Source: Caldisericota bacterium
Lineage (GTDB): Bacteria > CAIJMQ01 > JAADFP01
DNA length: 22,478 bases
Direction of reading: 5' to 3'
Assembly (NCBI GenBank): GCA_013152825.1
Contig: JAADFP010000003.1
Coordinates: 1-22,478, forward strand
Positions 15,293-22,478 of this stretch are shown piece after piece. The notes under the pieces are model-generated. The model saw only the letters and a program-made list of their open reading frames with translations. It was not told the origin of the DNA and did not search any database. How positions within the stretch are numbered: position 1 is the stretch's first letter; the number at the start of each line of letters is the position of its first letter. The translations under genes were made by a program, and so were the position numbers.

Positions 15293-16100
15293 TTCTCTCC
15301 TCCTTATTTAATCTTTTTCTTGTTTCCTCAAAAATGGGCTCTGCGAAAGAAGTCTCCCAGGTTCTTTCTGCGAAACTTCTTCTCTCCACACTTCTAAGGA
15401 AACCTTCAAACTCCTCAAAATATGACCCATAAATATGAAAACTGTCACATATATCCACGTATCTTCCTACTTCTATCATTTCTCCCATTCTGCGGGAAAG
15501 TTCTTCCGCTATCTTTTTCTGCAAAACAGTGAGGGCAAATATATTCATAAAAGCTGCCTTATACCCATCCCTGGACCTCCAGTGGGTATTCAACATAAGT
15601 TTTTTTTTGCCTTCCTCTTCATAAATCCTGAACCAGCACCTCTGGAGACAGGGAGGATCATCGCTATCTGGATCAAGGGCAGGATTCCAGGTAATAGCCT
15701 GCGCTCGGCGCGTATAAGGAACAGAAACCAGTTTTTCCATTGCTTTTTCCACCTGGTTAATTACCTCATCGCCGGCAGGATAGGCAAATAATCTCTGATG
15801 ATATGTATAACTCCATTTCCCTTCCTCAGGAGCAATCCAACTATCATGAATCCCCTCAACCACTTCCTGTGTATATACTTCCAGATCTTCCAGCCCACCC
15901 GGGAAAGCACGATGAATGCGGGGCTCCGCAAAAGGTTCGTTTATTACCATAACTACTGTTGCATCCCGGGAAGGAGGGTCCTGCTCTCTATCATATTCGG
16001 TACGAAAAGGTACCCCATTCCACCAGGTCTCCAGCAAAGCCTTCTCCCAGACTTCAGGAAGTGTTTTCCCTTCAGATAAAATTACCGGTATTTTTTTCAT
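15285..16100 (-). CDS. Thymidylate synthase-like protein (divergent)
   Basis: Probably makes dTMP from dUMP or a related C5 modification of a pyrimidine nucleotide. 271 residues. The C-terminal two thirds keep the ThyA nucleotide-binding core: paired arginines 131-132 in TRRAQAITWNP, nucleophile Cys151 in DDPPCLQRCWF, Arg175/Ser176/Asp178 in HWRSRDGY, Asn186 in AAFMN (the residue that selects dUMP over dCMP), and His222/Tyr224 in DSFHIYG. The His that normally follows the nucleophile (PPCH) is Leu here, and the N-terminal Arg loop and the usual PxVAI tail are not visible. It looks closest to archaeal-type thymidylate synthases. It starts by TAATG overlap with the upstream gene. Confidence 0.75.
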   Translation of the reverse strand: MKKIPVILSEGKTLPEVWEKALLETWWNGVPFRTEYDREQDPPSRDATVVMVINEPFAEPRIHRAFPGGLEDLEVYTQEVVEGIHDSWIAPEEGKWSYTYHQRLFAYPAGDEVINQVEKAMEKLVSVPYTRRAQAITWNPALDPDSDDPPCLQRCWFRIYEEEGKKKLMLNTHWRSRDGYKAAFMNIFALTVLQKKIAEELSRRMGEMIEVGRYVDICDSFHIYGSYFEEFEGFLRSVERRSFAERTWETSFAEPIFEETRKRLNKEERNG

Positions 16101-16576
16101 TACATCTTGTATTTTCCCAGCTCTTCCAGGTCGAGCGATTCCAGAAGAGTTTTAATATCTTCACTTCTTGATGGTTCAACTTCTTCCTTTTGTAACTTGG
16201 TGATAACTTCTTCATTAATATATATTGGCGATTGGGTTCTCAGGGCTAAGGCAATAGCATCACTCGGGCGGGAATCTATCTCCATTGTTTTTCTTCCTAA
16301 CTTGATCAAAATCTTAGCATAAAAAACATTATCTTTTAAATCATTTATGACTATGCGGGAAACTTTACCATTGAAACTCTCTATAATAGTCCTTAACAGA
16401 TCGTGCGTAAGAGGACGCGGAGTTTGAACCCCTTCCAGTTTAATAGCAATGGCACTTGCCTCAAAAATTCCTATCCATATGGGAAGTGTTTTCTCGTTCT
16501 TCTGGTCCTTGAGAATGATAATAGGCACATTGGTAACCGGGTCCAGAGTTACACCTACCACCCGCATCTTAATCAT
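16100..16576 (-). CDS. Bifunctional nuclease (DUF151) family protein
   Basis: 158 residues of the DUF151/bifunctional nuclease family. Seen: VVGVTLDPVTNVPIIILKD at the start, LPIWIGIFEASAIAIKLEGV near 31-50, RPLTHDLLRTIIESF, and the acidic-basic core IDSRPSDAIALALRTQSPIY near 100-120, which is the family signature. A C-terminal extension of about 30 polar residues follows. Members have been reported as nucleases in plants and are linked to UvrBC-type domains in bacteria; the true bacterial role is poorly known. AGGAGG lies before the ATG, and it overlaps the yacG-like gene by eight bases. Confidence 0.88.
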   Translation of the reverse strand: MIKMRVVGVTLDPVTNVPIIILKDQKNEKTLPIWIGIFEASAIAIKLEGVQTPRPLTHDLLRTIIESFNGKVSRIVINDLKDNVFYAKILIKLGRKTMEIDSRPSDAIALALRTQSPIYINEEVITKLQKEEVEPSRSEDIKTLLESLDLEELGKYKM

Positions 16577-16790
16577 TTGCTTCCCTCCTGCTAAAATACT
16601 CTTTTATACGGTACTCCTCTTCCAGCCAGGACCCTAAATCAACCAACTTACAACGCGCAGAACAAAACGGGAAATAAGGCGGCAAAGGATCCCCTTCCTG
16701 CCAGGTGATTTCCTTTTTGCAATAAGAACATCTTACTTTCTTACAAATCTTATCGCTACCCTGGTTACCTTTTACCTTAGTTCCAGGCAT
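16569..16790 (-). CDS. yacG: YacG-like zinc-binding protein
   Basis: 73 residues. Two cysteine pairs make a zinc site: CSYCKKE at about 21-27 and CSARCKLVDLGSWLEEEYRI further on, the second being the YacG signature. E. coli YacG inhibits DNA gyrase; whether this protein does so is unknown. The basic N-terminus (about 18 residues) is longer than usual. It overlaps the HNH gene by 14 bases, so it is probably co-translated. Confidence 0.85.
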   Translation of the reverse strand: MPGTKVKGNQGSDKICKKVRCSYCKKEITWQEGDPLPPYFPFCSARCKLVDLGSWLEEEYRIKEYFSRREAND

Positions 16791-17454
16791 CTTCTTCCCC
16801 CACTTTTACCTTCCATTGCGAAACATCAATAAAATATTTCCAGGAAGGATGAGCAAATTCTACTACTTCATCTTGATGAATCGATAGGCGAAGAGGAGCA
16901 CGAGGCTTCTTGAGAAGCTTCATACCAGCTTCTTTTAAAGTCTTTCCTCCTTTTTTCAGGTTGCACCAGAGACAGGAACAGACCACATTTTCCCAGGTAG
17001 TTTTTCCCCCTCTATAGCGAGGTATAATATGGTCAATATTCAAGAATTCAGGAGAAAACTTTTTCCCACAGTATTGACAGGTATAGTTATCCCTTTTATA
17101 CACATTCTTGCGCGTGAGTCTCACGGTCAGCGAGGGATACCCCGCATAGTGAGAAAGGATTATAACGCGGGGGATCCTCAAAATCCACCGTACTGTGGCA
17201 ACTGTATCTTCTCCATCAAGATTACGCAGAGAATAATCCACCCACTCTTCAAAACCGAGGGTTTTAAAGCCTTCTCCATTATTTATTACTGCCTTGGCTG
17301 CTCCTACAAATAAGAGGCAAAAAGCCCTTCGTGCCGTAGAAATATTTACTACTTGCCAGTAACGGTTTAATACTAAGACTCTGCTTGCCAACTTGCCCAT
17401 GTTAGTAGAGATTTTACCAAGAAACCAGAGTATTATCAACTTACCGATTTCCAT
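16777..17454 (-). CDS. HNH endonuclease family protein
   Basis: 225 residues from the first ATG. The middle holds the nuclease core: YKRDNYTCQYCGKKF, then NIDHIIPRYRGGKTTWENVV and CSCLWCNLKKGG, giving the HNH histidine and two CxxC pairs that bind structural zinc. The N-terminal part (VLVLNRYWQVVNISTARRAF) matches the widespread chromosomal HNH group whose cellular role is not settled. The ATG at 17400 (codon 19) may be the true start, because relatives begin close to VLVLN; neither start has a good Shine-Dalgarno. It is divergent from rnpA, with 14 bases between the two first ATGs or 68 if the later start is used. Confidence 0.87.
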   Translation of the reverse strand: MEIGKLIILWFLGKISTNMGKLASRVLVLNRYWQVVNISTARRAFCLLFVGAAKAVINNGEGFKTLGFEEWVDYSLRNLDGEDTVATVRWILRIPRVIILSHYAGYPSLTVRLTRKNVYKRDNYTCQYCGKKFSPEFLNIDHIIPRYRGGKTTWENVVCSCLWCNLKKGGKTLKEAGMKLLKKPRAPLRLSIHQDEVVEFAHPSWKYFIDVSQWKVKVGEEDAWN

Positions 17455-17468
17455 GCTAAAATCTTTTA

Positions 17469-17813
17469 ATGAAATTACCCACGCTTAAATTTAAAGAAAT
17501 AAAAGAACTCAAAAAGAAAGGGAAAAGATGGAGAGGTGAGTATATAGAAATTATCTGGCAGATAGAAGAACCCTCTTCTCTCAAAGTAGTAATTACTGCC
17601 TTTAAATCCTGTGGTAATGCCGTAAAAAGAAATCTCATAAGAAGAATCATACGAAACTGGGTAAGAGAACACTGTTCCGAGTTGCCCGCCGGAATACATC
17701 TCTTATTCAGGGGGTATAAAAAAGTGCCCGCACATTCCTGGCAAGAAGCAAAATATCTCATCGAGAGAGATCTAATTAAATGGCTCTTTTCCCTGCGGCA
17801 GAAAAAGGAGTAA
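17469..17813 (+). CDS. rnpA: Ribonuclease P protein component
   Basis: Small basic protein that assists RNase P RNA in trimming tRNA 5' ends. 114 residues. The signature is CGNAVKRNLIRRIIRNWVRE at about 48-67 (the RNR helix), followed by LPAGIHLLFRGYK; the N-terminus has LKKKGKRWRGEYIEII, matching the usual RxGKRxRGxY segment. The common SKKVGNAV is AFKSCGNAV here. It starts without a clear Shine-Dalgarno, so it may be leaderless or weakly translated. rpmH, its usual upstream partner, is absent; the divergent HNH gene lies there instead. Confidence 0.87.
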   Translation: MKLPTLKFKEIKELKKKGKRWRGEYIEIIWQIEEPSSLKVVITAFKSCGNAVKRNLIRRIIRNWVREHCSELPAGIHLLFRGYKKVPAHSWQEAKYLIERDLIKWLFSLRQKKE

Positions 17814-17823
17814 AATAAAGAAA

Positions 17824-20778
17824 GTGGGAGATTACCAGGAGTTTTTAAGGAAACTCAGGGCAGTAGAAAAGTTCTTACGCCGGGAGAGAGCAAAAGATTT
17901 TTTTCTCTGCACCTATTTCTTATCTCTTCTTGTATTCGTGCTCCTTTTTTTCATTGGCAGATTATTTAAATTTCCCCTTCCCTTTATATTGTCGCTTATT
18001 ATTATCTTTTCCTTTGGTATAACATTATCCCTTTTTGTCTTATTTTATCCCAGAAATAAACTGGATAAAGTTGCCTTTCTGATAGATCAGGTTGAAGGCC
18101 AAAAAGATAAAGTGATAAATGCTCTTCAGCTGGGAAAGGAGAAAGGAATCCTCTTTCAGCGGTTAATAGTCAAGGAGGGGATTAAAACACTGTCTTCCTT
18201 CTCCCCCCAGAAACTTGTGAATACTTTTCGGCGAAGATTTCTTATCCGCACTAATATATCCATGAGCATCCTGACCGGGGTAATTTTTCTTTTCTTTTCC
18301 CCCTTGAATAATATTCCTGCCCCTGTTTCTTACAAATTGGAGATTACTCCGGGAAATGTGAAAATTGAAAAAGGCAAAGATTTATTGATAGAAGCAATCC
18401 CCCAAAAAGAGATACCGCCCTTTGTAAAGATAAAGACCGGAGAAGCAGAAAACTTCATGGAATTTTCTGATTCCCATTTTTCTTACCTCTTCAAAAACTT
18501 AGAGAAACCCTTTAAATACCAGGTAAGCACCCTGAGATTCAAATCTCCTTTTTACCGGGTAGAAATAACCGAACCTCTTAAAATATGGCAAATCAAAGCT
18601 AATATTTCCCCCCCTTCTTATACTGGGGTAAAGAGTTTTAAGTTGGAAGGGTGGGAAGAAAAGGAAGTACCGGAAGGCTCCCAGGTAGAATTTGAAGTTA
18701 GCGTAAACCAGAAGATTTTAAAAGCCTGGATAGAAGGAAATAAACAACCTCTTACTGTAAAAGGAAGAACCATAGAAGGTAAAGTAATAATAGGGAAAGA
18801 ACCCATCAGGGTGAAAATTGAAAAGGCAAGAAAAGAATTCACTTCTTTTACCCTCCCCTGGAAAGGCAGGAGCGATTCCCCACCTTCTATAGAGATAATA
18901 ATAAAACCGGGAAAAGACATGGAAGGGGCAGACAAAACCCTTGAAATTACTACCCTGCTACGCGACGAGTATGGATTGGAAGAGGCACAATTAAAGGCCA
19001 AAAAAGAGGGAAAAGAAATCATCGTGCAATCCCTTCCCCTATCCGGGGAGAAGGAGAAAAGCATTACCTGGGAATGGAATATTGAAAAACTACAATTAAA
19101 CGAGGGAGATGAAATTGAATACTGGGTAGCAGCCAGGGACAACCAACCCCCGGAAGGGCAATGGGCAAAGAGCTCTTCCTATCACTATTTATGGAAAAAA
19201 GCCGAGCAGAAGGAAAACGAAGAAGCCCTGCTCACCTTAAAGGAAATCCTCCAGCAGGAAGAAGCAATTTACAAAGACACATTGACGGCTCAAAATTCCC
19301 TGCAAGGCAAAGGACTGGAATTAAGGCAGGAAAAGCTAAGGAAGCAAACCCTGCAACTATCTGAAACAGAAAATATCTTCTATCCTTTCCCGGTGAGAAG
19401 AACCTTGAAACAACTGGCTGAGCAGGAAATGTCTGAGGCTGTGCAATTACTTTCGTTTAGAAATTGGGAAGAGGCTCTGGAAAAAGAGGAAAGAATCATA
19501 GGAATACTTAAAACTTTACTCCAGCAAGGCGAGTGGTCAATAGAGAAAAAAGAAGCAACCATCCAGAAACTGGCAGAATTGGCTGAACAACTTTCTCAGA
19601 TAGAAGAGAAAGGGAACGAAATTGTATCAGAGATGAAAAAGGAATCTACAGACCTATCCTCTATAGAATTAAAACACTCGGAATGGCAGAAGATGATAAA
19701 AGATTTGCGAAACGAGGTAAATAAACTACCGCCGATAATCATACCTAACAGCACCGTTGCCGAACAGGTAAACGAAATTTACAGTGATATACAGATGGCA
19801 GAGGAATTACTCAGCCAAAAAGTAGTAGAAATGGCGGTTACTCGCGACCAGATTGGGCTGGACCTGGCAGAAAAACTCTCCCAGGACCTGGAAATGTGGC
19901 TGCCTGACACGCCGGACAGACTGCGCTGGGAACTGGAACAGCCGGAGGAAATACCGGATGTTCCCATGGCAGAGTTACCGGATGAGCTGGAGGATTTGAT
20001 TGGAGAGCTCCTGGAAAGTGAAGAAAACCTTCTCTCCGAGGCAGAAGATTTTACCTCCTCCTGGGCAGATTCCCTCTCTTCTGCCGGCTGGGCAGTGATG
20101 GATGGCCCCATCTCAAACTTCAGTGCAAAGGGAAAAACAGGAAATGTGCTCCCCAACATCAATGAAATTACCGGAAGAAGCGGCGAGGGAAGAACAGGTC
20201 CCACCTCGGGAGAAATGGTGCAGAGCGAGATGAGAGGATTAGGGGGAAGGAAAACACCTCTTCGCTATACTCCTGACCAGATAATGGAAGGAGCCATCAA
20301 AGAACAAAAGGAAACTCCCGCTGGAGGAGGAACCACTCTGGGCGGGAAACTGGCCGGGAAAGGCGGAGGCGGACTTCCCGGGGAAGCTCCCTATGACTAC
20401 GTAGAAGGATTGAGAAAACTGGAACAGGAGAGCCTGGAAATCATGGGCATGGCTAAAAAGGTTAAATGGAACCTCTCCTCTCTAGGATACCCGGTAGGAA
20501 AAATTGATGAAAGCCTAAAGAGGATGGAAGAAGCCAATGCCCTCTTTAAAGAAAAAAACATGAGTGGTTTCTTAAGGAAACACCGCGAGGTAATATTTGA
20601 CCTTTCCCGGGCTAAAAAAGAAGTACAGGGAGAAATTGAGTGGAGAAAGACCATTCCTTCCTCCCTGCCTATGGACTATCGAATCCCCCTCCTGCAAAGC
20701 CTCAAGGAAGAATTCCCTCCCGAATATGCAGAATACCTTAAAGACTACTTCAAGAGAATCGTGGAAGAAGAGAAATGA
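17824..20778 (+). CDS. DUF4175-like large membrane protein
   Basis: 984 residues starting with GTG, ten bases after rnpA. Membrane segments at about 27-45 and 51-75, a short loop, then a third at about 143-160, match the DUF4175 architecture. Next come Ig-like beta stretches (about 165-460, including DEIEYWVAARDNQPPEGQW), a long charged helical/coiled-coil region (about 465-700), an acidic segment, and a Gly-rich stretch near 755-860 with GPISNFSAKGKTGNVLPN and GRSGEGRTGPTSGEMV. It ends in a charged helical tail. Relatives occur in planctomycete-like and candidate-phylum bacteria, near MoxR/VWA-type genes; function unknown. An AGGAG at the rnpA stop could serve as its ribosome site at a long spacing of 13. 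Confidence 0.75.
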   Translation: MGDYQEFLRKLRAVEKFLRRERAKDFFLCTYFLSLLVFVLLFFIGRLFKFPLPFILSLIIIFSFGITLSLFVLFYPRNKLDKVAFLIDQVEGQKDKVINALQLGKEKGILFQRLIVKEGIKTLSSFSPQKLVNTFRRRFLIRTNISMSILTGVIFLFFSPLNNIPAPVSYKLEITPGNVKIEKGKDLLIEAIPQKEIPPFVKIKTGEAENFMEFSDSHFSYLFKNLEKPFKYQVSTLRFKSPFYRVEITEPLKIWQIKANISPPSYTGVKSFKLEGWEEKEVPEGSQVEFEVSVNQKILKAWIEGNKQPLTVKGRTIEGKVIIGKEPIRVKIEKARKEFTSFTLPWKGRSDSPPSIEIIIKPGKDMEGADKTLEITTLLRDEYGLEEAQLKAKKEGKEIIVQSLPLSGEKEKSITWEWNIEKLQLNEGDEIEYWVAARDNQPPEGQWAKSSSYHYLWKKAEQKENEEALLTLKEILQQEEAIYKDTLTAQNSLQGKGLELRQEKLRKQTLQLSETENIFYPFPVRRTLKQLAEQEMSEAVQLLSFRNWEEALEKEERIIGILKTLLQQGEWSIEKKEATIQKLAELAEQLSQIEEKGNEIVSEMKKESTDLSSIELKHSEWQKMIKDLRNEVNKLPPIIIPNSTVAEQVNEIYSDIQMAEELLSQKVVEMAVTRDQIGLDLAEKLSQDLEMWLPDTPDRLRWELEQPEEIPDVPMAELPDELEDLIGELLESEENLLSEAEDFTSSWADSLSSAGWAVMDGPISNFSAKGKTGNVLPNINEITGRSGEGRTGPTSGEMVQSEMRGLGGRKTPLRYTPDQIMEGAIKEQKETPAGGGTTLGGKLAGKGGGGLPGEAPYDYVEGLRKLEQESLEIMGMAKKVKWNLSSLGYPVGKIDESLKRMEEANALFKEKNMSGFLRKHREVIFDLSRAKKEVQGEIEWRKTIPSSLPMDYRIPLLQSLKEEFPPEYAEYLKDYFKRIVEEEK

Positions 20779-20810
20779 GACCAAAATTAACATTGACTTT
20801 AATTTTAGTC
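20779..20810. repeat. AT-rich dyad around the -35 box
   Basis: GACCAAAATTAA (20779-20790) and TTAATTTTAGTC (20799-20810) are inverted repeats with one mismatch. The 8-base centre holds the -35 hexamer TTGACT. It begins directly after the stop codon of the upstream gene, so it could be an operator, a weak terminator, or both. Confidence 0.45.
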
Positions 20811-20821
20811 CAGACTATACT
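20793..20821 (+). promoter_or_regulatory. Sigma-70-type promoter for the PA14-protein gene
   Basis: TTGACT at 20793-20798 and TATACT at 20816-20821 are separated by exactly 17 bases, each one mismatch from consensus. Start of transcription is expected near 20828, giving a leader of about 100 bases before the annotated ATG. It gives the secreted-protein genes their own expression, apart from rnpA. Confidence 0.6.
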
Positions 20822-20930
20822 TCACCTGTGTATGTAAAATGTAAGATAGTATCCCTGCATGGGTAAGGTTTTGGTCTGGCAGCAAGAGATAATTCTTTTA
20901 TTAAACCTTCCTGCTTTGCTCTCTGAGTAA

Positions 20931-22250
20931 ATGGTACAAGATAGAGAAAAAACTCATTCCGGTTTGGAGAGACCCATAGCATATCTACATGCTTTGTGGA
21001 AATTTGCCAGCTTATTTCTTGTTCTGTTCTTGGCCCCTCCCCTATCTGCCCAGGATAACTGGTGGAATAAAAATTGGGAATGTAGAAGAAAAGTAGAAAT
21101 CCCTTCTCTTTTAGGTAAACGGGAGTACTATACCCGCACTGCTGCGGTATATTTTCCCAACGGCGGAAAAGTGAAGAAAAAAGGGGAAGATATACGGATA
21201 ATAGATGAGAAGGGAAAAGAGATACCTTCTCAGGTAATCTACTCTGTCCCCTATCGCTATTCCCTGGTAGCTTTTCCCCTGCAGGGCAATTCCTCTACTT
21301 ACTACATCTACTACGGGAATCCCCACGCATCTGCACCCGGATACTCCTGGGAACTCAAGGCCGGACTTACCCTGGAAACCAGGAGGAAACCACCCGGGCG
21401 AGCCGACAACTGGAAAGAGATGGAACGGTTAATCTCTCGCAGCAAGGTTGTTTACGGGAAAGGATTCCGGGCACAAATTTTTGACGGTTATAATCCTTAC
21501 GGTCCCTCGGACAACTATCTCAGTATTTACAGAGGGTTCTTTTATGCTCCCGTCAATGGGAAATACGGCTTTGCCACTGTCTCAGACGATGCCTCCTTCC
21601 TCTTCGTAGACAGCAAGCTGGTAGCCCAATGGCCCGGGTTCCATAGAGCAGGCAGAGGGAGACGAGCAGAACATCGGGGAGAAATTTATCTTAAAGCAGG
21701 GGTACATACGATTGAATACTACCACATGGAAGGAAGAGGTTCACAGGCCTGCGTGGCCGCCTGGCGAAAACCAGGGGATAGGAAATACGAAGTAATTGAC
21801 AAAAGCTATTTCCTTCCGGTAACCATAGGAATCTTGCGAGGATACGAAAAGAGAGACAACCCCTACCCGGCAGATTTTTACTATACACTGATGGATAACC
21901 TGTACCAGGAAAAGGAAATTCTTACCCGGGTGAAGTTTTCTTCCCCTTCTTCTGGTTTTTTAGAATGGGAACTGGACGATGGGATGAAAATGCGGAGAGT
22001 AAAAGAATTTACCCATGTTTATCTGGCCTTCAAAAACTACCGGGTGAAATTAAAAAGGAAAGTGGATGTGGTGCAATTAAAAGAGGGAAGAAAGTTGTTC
22101 GGATATATTGTTTCCTCTTCTCCGGGAAAAGTTGTATTAAGGTTAGAAGGGGGAACAGTAGATATCAAAAGAAGCGATATAGTAAATAAAAAGTTTTCAG
22201 GACAGCATGGAAAGGGAAATAGTGCTCAGGGAACCGCTCCCCGGGAATGA
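20931..22250 (+). CDS. Secreted DUF2341/PA14-domain protein
   Basis: 439 residues. The hydrophobic stretch at about 22-36 followed by PPLSA-QD is a signal peptide with cleavage near residue 40; the 20 residues before it suggest the true start may be later, but no better start codon with a ribosome site was found. WWNKNWECRRKVEI starts a DUF2341-like domain (about 43-130, with the YYIYYGNP end). A PA14 domain follows at about 178-295 (GFRAQIFDGYNPY, GKYGFATVSDDASFLFVD, LKAGVHTIEYYH), then a PKD-like stretch near 335-375 (WELDDG and THVYLAF) and a small beta tail near 379-420 (LKEGRKLFGYIV). PA14 domains usually bind carbohydrate or act as a cell-surface module. The end overlaps the next gene by 44 bases. 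Confidence 0.82.
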   Translation: MVQDREKTHSGLERPIAYLHALWKFASLFLVLFLAPPLSAQDNWWNKNWECRRKVEIPSLLGKREYYTRTAAVYFPNGGKVKKKGEDIRIIDEKGKEIPSQVIYSVPYRYSLVAFPLQGNSSTYYIYYGNPHASAPGYSWELKAGLTLETRRKPPGRADNWKEMERLISRSKVVYGKGFRAQIFDGYNPYGPSDNYLSIYRGFFYAPVNGKYGFATVSDDASFLFVDSKLVAQWPGFHRAGRGRRAEHRGEIYLKAGVHTIEYYHMEGRGSQACVAAWRKPGDRKYEVIDKSYFLPVTIGILRGYEKRDNPYPADFYYTLMDNLYQEKEILTRVKFSSPSSGFLEWELDDGMKMRRVKEFTHVYLAFKNYRVKLKRKVDVVQLKEGRKLFGYIVSSSPGKVVLRLEGGTVDIKRSDIVNKKFSGQHGKGNSAQGTAPRE

Positions 22251-22478
22251 AAAAACCGATACGGGAAATTACCTCAAGATAATTTCTCTCTATCCCCTTT
22301 CGGCTCTCTCCGAGAAACAGCTCCTGGTACTTTTGACTCTTTATGAAAGTTTAAAAAAAGAGACCGAAGAAGCAAAGGTTATCTATTTCCTGGCAAAGAA
22401 GAGCAAGGGAAGTAAACGCTGGGAATACCTCCTCACCCTGGGAAACTTCTACCAGAAGCAGGGAGATAAGACAAAAGC
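22207..22478 (+). CDS. Hypothetical helical protein, cut by window end
   Basis: Open from ATG 22207 through the right edge (90 codons visible, no stop). It begins MEREIVLREPLPGNEKTD, and the later part (IISLYPLSALSEKQLLVLL, then WEYLLTLGNFYQKQGDKTKA) has the helix pairing and Gly/Ala/Tyr spacing of TPR repeats. It overlaps the PA14 gene by 44 bases with a weak AGGA four bases upstream, so the two are probably co-expressed. Frame continuity and composition support a real gene, but the start could be later. Confidence 0.6.
   Translation, partial: MEREIVLREPLPGNEKTDTGNYLKIISLYPLSALSEKQLLVLLTLYESLKKETEEAKVIYFLAKKSKGSKRWEYLLTLGNFYQKQGDKTK

Noticed and set aside
19779..20204. Serine-rich minus-strand frame of 141 codons inside the DUF4175-like gene
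   Set aside because: Low-complexity reverse complement of Glu/Gly-rich coding sequence.
1..22478. CRISPR array or complete insertion sequence
   Set aside because: No regularly spaced repeats and no transposase or integrase reading frame were found.

Overview
The window reads as chromosomal DNA of a bacterium: compact, moderate GC, Shine-Dalgarno sites of the AGGAGG type, and long runs of genes that overlap by 1 to 14 bases. The gene set is mostly core metabolism and housekeeping. Several features suggest an uncultivated lineage, perhaps near Omnitrophota or the PVC group: a bifunctional phosphoglucose/phosphomannose isomerase, a divergent thymidylate synthase, a DUF4175-like giant membrane protein, and a DUF2341/PA14 secreted protein. 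This placement is an inference with low confidence. I see no insertion sequence, prophage or CRISPR array that I can support.

Right-to-left block 1 (minus strand, 17454 down to 10525) is one tight gene chain: HNH nuclease, YacG-like zinc protein, bifunctional-nuclease family protein, thymidylate synthase-like protein, a membrane coiled-coil protein, a membrane-anchored HTH protein, scpA, scpB, pheA and hisC. hisC has a one-base frameshift near its 3' end. A dyad terminator follows at 10442-10477, then a tRNA-Ala(GGC).

Right-to-left block 2 (minus strand, 10151 down to 195) is hpf, ptsN, tpiA, fba, ptsH, ptsI, a phosphoglucose/phosphomannose isomerase, a sugar nucleotidyltransferase, metK, ahcY and leuB. 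It joins lower glycolysis to soluble PTS phosphocarriers with no permease in view, which points to a regulatory PTS. metK and ahcY (SAM synthesis and SAH removal) overlap. They sit behind a 108-base leader holding a 15-codon reading frame and two competing RNA structures, one of which would hide the metK ribosome binding site. This leader is the best candidate here for an undescribed regulatory element.

The plus-strand block (17469 to the right edge) starts back-to-back with the HNH gene. rnpA is followed after 10 bases by a 984-residue DUF4175-like membrane protein. A good sigma-70-type promoter, with its -35 box inside an AT-rich dyad, then precedes a secreted DUF2341/PA14 protein, which overlaps a gene cut by the window edge. 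The last three look like parts of a cell-envelope or surface system of unknown role.
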